Of a stretch of 9,533 nt of DNA, positions 7,130 to 9,533 are shown piece by piece. The stretch covers positions 1 to 9,533 of the forward strand of contig USNJ01000072.1 in the NCBI GenBank assembly GCA_900556055.1, given 5' to 3'. The notes beneath the pieces are model-generated. The model did no database searches. It was given only the letters and a program-made list of their open reading frames with translations, and was not told the DNA's origin. Position numbers and translations under genes: made by a program. This DNA comes from an uncultured Ruminococcus sp. Its GTDB lineage: Bacteria > Bacillota > Clostridia > Oscillospirales > Ruminococcaceae. Positions within the stretch are counted from its first letter, which is position 1; each line of letters begins with the position of its first letter.

Positions 7130-7158
7130 ATTATAATACAAAAAAAACTAAATTGCAA
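7130..7158 (-). promoter_or_regulatory. Promoter of the SGNH hydrolase-lipoprotein unit
   Basis: On the minus strand TTGCAA (7158-7153) and a perfect TATAAT (7135-7130) are separated by 17 bases. Transcription would start near 7123, about 35 bases before the ATG. The 14-bp palindrome at 7161-7174 lies 2 bases upstream of this -35 box. Confidence 0.65.
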
Positions 7159-7160
7159 GG

Positions 7161-7174
7161 AAATATGCATATTT
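7161..7174. promoter_or_regulatory. 14-bp perfect palindrome, possible operator
   Basis: AAATATGCATATTT reads the same on both strands. It lies between the divergent promoters of the SGNH hydrolase (minus) and the small membrane protein (plus), and directly abuts the -35 box of the former. The position suits a dimeric regulator, but the region is AT-rich and no second copy was seen, so its function is inference. Confidence 0.4.
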
Positions 7175-7250
7175 TAATAATTGACATCGTTTTGTAATAT
7201 TTGCACAAGGAGTCCTAGTTGATTTTGTATCAAATCTTTCAAGAAAGGTA

Positions 7251-7279
7251 TTGATTTTTGTTTAATATGGTGATATAAT
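7251..7279 (+). promoter_or_regulatory. Extended -10 promoter of the small membrane protein gene
   Basis: TTGATT (7251-7256) and a perfect TATAAT (7274-7279) are separated by 17 bases. The -10 box is preceded by TG at 7271-7272, giving the extended motif TGATATAAT. Transcription would start near 7286, about 34 bases before the GTG start codon. Confidence 0.75.
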
Positions 7280-7319
7280 ATTAACAGTGATTATATTGAA
7301 CTCAGGGAGGTCGTTCTCA

Positions 7320-7490
7320 GTGAATCTTTTCTTTATGATAGTGGGCATTGCCTTTATAATAGTTGGAGGCGTATCCCTTATATCGGAAAACAAAAAAACA
7401 GATGAGGCAACTGTAAAGACAAACGCTAAAGCAGGGCTTATTACGATCGCATTCTCAGTGCTGTTCTTTATCCTTGCTTTCATTGCATAA
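7320..7490 (+). CDS. 56-residue two-helix membrane protein, unknown function
   Basis: I do not recognise this protein. It consists almost wholly of two hydrophobic segments, about 2-21 (LFFMIVGIAFIIVGGVSLI) and 38-56 (AGLITIAFSVLFFILAFIA), joined by a polar charged loop of about 16 residues (22-37, ENKKTDEATVKTNAK). A hairpin topology in the membrane is the likely fold. The start is GTG 7320, placed by GGGAGG at 7305-7310 with a 9-base spacing. An upstream in-frame GTG at 7287 would put that site inside the gene. The gene has its own extended -10 promoter and its own intrinsic terminator, and the coding frame fits exactly between them, which supports it being real. Its neighbours, a divergent envelope hydrolase and asnB, do not indicate a role. 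A toxin-like peptide, a membrane protein modulator or a small permease subunit are all possible, with no sequence evidence to choose between them. Confidence 0.75.
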   Translation: MNLFFMIVGIAFIIVGGVSLISENKKTDEATVKTNAKAGLITIAFSVLFFILAFIA

Positions 7491-7505
7491 CAGAATACCG
7501 AAATA

Positions 7506-7535
7506 CCCGAAGGCTTCGTGCTTTCGGGCGTTTTT
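7506..7535 (+). terminator. Intrinsic terminator after the small membrane protein gene
   Basis: CCCGAAGGC (7506-7514) pairs with GCTTTCGGG (7520-7528), with one G-U pair, around a 5-base loop. It is followed after two bases by TTTTT (7531-7535). It starts 16 bases after the stop codon and isolates the small gene from asnB. Confidence 0.85.
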
Positions 7536-7635
7536 GTTATATGGCAGATCCGTAATTCCGACACCGCATTACTATTGTATACAAAATCCGACTCTTTATA
7601 AAAGTAAAATTTATATGTGATCGGAAATAATTTTA

Positions 7636-7664
7636 TTGCAAAAGCATTTAATATAGTGTATAAT
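7636..7664 (+). promoter_or_regulatory. Promoter of asnB
   Basis: TTGCAA (7636-7641) and a perfect TATAAT (7659-7664) are separated by 17 bases. Transcription would start near 7671, giving a leader of about 48 bases that ends in GGAGG (7706-7710). The -35 sequence and spacing are the same as in the SGNH hydrolase promoter. The leader is too short for a T-box or a known large riboswitch. Confidence 0.7.
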
Positions 7665-7718
7665 AATTTGTATGCGGTTTATTTTTACAGCTAATTTTTA
7701 TCTATGGAGGATTGCATT

Positions 7719-9533
7719 ATGTGCGGATATGTAGGATTTACCAATACAATAAACGACGCAAATCGCATTATCGGTGAAATGATGGATAAGATCAAGCACC
7801 GCGGCCCGGATTCCGAAGGAAAATATGTCGATGAGGACATTGCTCTCGGATTCCGCCGTCTGAGCATCATCGACCTTAACACAGGAAGTCAGCCGATATA
7901 TAATGAGGATAATTCAAAGGTTCTCCTGTTCAACGGAGAAATTTACAACTTTCAGAAAATAAGGGAAGAACTTATCGCAAAGGGACACATCTTTACGACC
8001 AAAACAGATTCCGAGGTTCTTATCCACGGATATGAAGAATTCGGTGAAGACCTTCTTAACAAGCTCAGAGGAATGTTTTCCTTTGTTATCTGGGATAAGA
8101 ATACAAAGGAGCTTTTCGGTGCGAGGGATTTCTTCGGCATCAAGCCGCTCTATTATGCAAAAATGGGCGATGCATTCATGTTCGGTTCCGAAATAAAGTC
8201 GTTCCTTGCCCACCCATCGTTCGTCAAGGAAATGAATGAGGATGCTCTCGAAAATTACCTGACATTCCAGTATTCACCGACAACGGAAACATTTTTCAAA
8301 AATGTATGGAAGCTCCCCCCCGCCCACTTCTTCAAATACAAAAACGGCGAACTTACGGTAAAACGCTACTGGGAAGTAAAATTCGATGCCGACGAAAAGC
8401 CGGATATGGAAGAATGGGTCAACAGGATATCCGACACATTCAAGAACTCCGTTGAAGCTCATAAAATAAGTGACGTTGAGGTCGGAAGCTTCCTGTCAAG
8501 CGGCGTTGATTCAAGCTATGCCGCAGCTGTCGCAAACGTTGACAAGACCTTCACTGTCGGTTTCGGCACAGATGAAAAGTATAATGAGATCGGCTGGGCC
8601 AAGGAATTTTCCAAGTATATAGGCAAGGAAAATATCAGCAAGGTCATAACTCCGGAGGAATACTGGGGAAATATCGCCAAGATACAGTATCACATGGACG
8701 AACCGCTTGCCGATCCTTCGGCTATCGCACTGTATTTCGTCTGCAGCAAGGCTTCTGAATATGTAAAGGTAGTTCTTTCGGGTGAAGGTGCAGACGAGAT
8801 CTTCGGCGGATATAATGTATACCGTGAGCCGATGGCAATACCTGCTTACAATGCTATCCCGAAGTGCATCAGACGCGGAATAGGCGCAGTCGCTTCAAAG
8901 CTCCCCCCAAAGAGAGGAATAAATTTCCTTGTAAGAAGAGGAAAGGATCTCGAGGAACGCTTTATCGGAAATGCATATATGTTCTCCGAAAAGGAAAGAA
9001 AAGCACTGCTTAAAATAAAGACAAACGCTCCCGATGCTGCGGCTATCACAAAGCCTTTCTATGACAAGGTAAAGGATAAGGACGCTGTCACAAAGATGCA
9101 GTACCTCGATCTTCATCTCTGGATGACAGGAGATATCCTGCTCAAAGCCGATAAGATGTCAATGGCAAATTCGCTTGAGCTTCGTGTTCCCTTCCTTGAC
9201 AAGGAAGTCATGGCGCTTGCTGAAAAGATACCCACACGCTATCGTGTAAACGACGAAAATACAAAGATCGCAATGAGAAAGGCAGCTCTCCGCGCAACGC
9301 CTCCTCAGACTGCAAACAAGAAAAAGCTGGGCTTCCCTGTTCCTATCCGTGTATGGCTCAAAGAAGATAAATATTACAGCATCGTAAAGGACGCATTCAC
9401 TTCCGAAACAGCCGAGCATTACTTCAACACAAACCTGCTCATCGACCTGCTTGATGAACACAGAAACGGCAAGCGTGACAACAGCAGAAAGATATGGACG
9501 GTATACATCTTCCTTGTTTGGCATAAGGTATAT
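7719..9533 (+). CDS. asnB: Glutamine-hydrolysing asparagine synthetase, class B (cut by window edge)
   Basis: AsnB makes asparagine from aspartate, ATP and glutamine in the cytoplasm. The open frame runs 605 codons to the window edge without a stop; family members are usually about 610-630 residues, so only the last few residues are missing. The N-terminal glutaminase domain (about 2-210) starts with the nucleophile C2, exposed after removal of Met1, and has HRGPDSEG at 27-34, FRRLSIID at 45-52, NGEIYN at 72-77 and D97. The synthetase domain has the pyrophosphate loop SSGVDSS at 260-266, DEPLADPSA at 327-335, SGEGADEIFGGY at 354-365 and LLKADKMSMANSLELRVPFLD at 474-494. All landmark residues are present. 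It starts at ATG 7719 after GGAGG, with its own promoter. Some related amidotransferases act on wall precursors or peptide natural products, but nothing nearby suggests that. Confidence 0.96.
   Translation, partial: MCGYVGFTNTINDANRIIGEMMDKIKHRGPDSEGKYVDEDIALGFRRLSIIDLNTGSQPIYNEDNSKVLLFNGEIYNFQKIREELIAKGHIFTTKTDSEVLIHGYEEFGEDLLNKLRGMFSFVIWDKNTKELFGARDFFGIKPLYYAKMGDAFMFGSEIKSFLAHPSFVKEMNEDALENYLTFQYSPTTETFFKNVWKLPPAHFFKYKNGELTVKRYWEVKFDADEKPDMEEWVNRISDTFKNSVEAHKISDVEVGSFLSSGVDSSYAAAVANVDKTFTVGFGTDEKYNEIGWAKEFSKYIGKENISKVITPEEYWGNIAKIQYHMDEPLADPSAIALYFVCSKASEYVKVVLSGEGADEIFGGYNVYREPMAIPAYNAIPKCIRRGIGAVASKLPPKRGINFLVRRGKDLEERFIGNAYMFSEKERKALLKIKTNAPDAAAITKPFYDKVKDKDAVTKMQYLDLHLWMTGDILLKADKMSMANSLELRVPFLDKEVMALAEKIPTRYRVNDENTKIAMRKAALRATPPQTANKKKLGFPVPIRVWLKEDKYYSIVKDAFTSETAEHYFNTNLLIDLLDEHRNGKRDNSRKIWTVYIFLVWHKVY

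Noticed and set aside
7181..7186. Consensus -35 box TTGACA on the plus strand
   Set aside because: No acceptable -10 box lies 15-19 bases downstream. The TTGATT/TATAAT pair at 7251-7279 fits far better.
7262..7564. Minus-strand open frame of 100 codons
   Set aside because: It is antisense to the 56-residue gene, its promoter and terminator, and has no supporting signals.
7539..7718. T-box or riboswitch upstream of asnB
   Set aside because: The predicted leader is only about 48 bases, with no terminator-antiterminator pair and no T-box core sequence.

Overview
The window looks like chromosomal core sequence from a low-to-mid GC Gram-positive of the class Clostridia, most likely a Ruminococcus-like member of the Oscillospiraceae. 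The reasons are the gene order pyrH-frr-uppS-cdsA-dxr-rseP-ispG, strong GGAGG-type ribosome binding sites, sigma-A type promoters and a DUF4358-like lipoprotein. The genus is an inference from style; there is no rRNA or other marker here.

Region 1 (1-5590, minus strand) is one long operon read leftwards from a promoter at about 5534-5562. Its order is pyrH (UMP kinase), frr (ribosome recycling factor), uppS (undecaprenyl diphosphate synthase), cdsA (CDP-diacylglycerol synthase), dxr (first committed MEP-pathway enzyme), rseP (site-2 intramembrane protease) and ispG (late MEP enzyme, cut by the window edge). It joins nucleotide supply and translation recycling to isoprenoid, undecaprenyl carrier and phospholipid synthesis. 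The rseP copy is broken: its N-terminal part with HExxH and its C-terminal part with PDZ and LDG lie in different frames, and an acidic stretch usual in the family is missing at the junction. A perfect 11-bp hairpin lies between cdsA and dxr, and a perfect 10-bp hairpin lies in the pyrH leader.

Region 2 (5604-7160, minus strand) is a two-gene envelope unit: a membrane-anchored SGNH/GDSL hydrolase followed by a DUF4358-like lipoprotein. It has its own promoter and a clear intrinsic terminator.

Region 3 (7161-7540) is a divergent intergenic region with a 14-bp perfect palindrome. It is followed on the plus strand by a self-contained transcription unit for a 56-residue two-helix membrane protein, with an extended -10 promoter, a GTG start and an intrinsic terminator. 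I do not recognise this protein.

Region 4 (7541-9533, plus strand) holds an asnB promoter and a glutamine-dependent asparagine synthetase that runs off the right edge, probably only a few codons short of its end. No gene-free stretch exceeds about 230 bases. I saw no tRNA, rRNA, CRISPR array, insertion sequence or phage gene.
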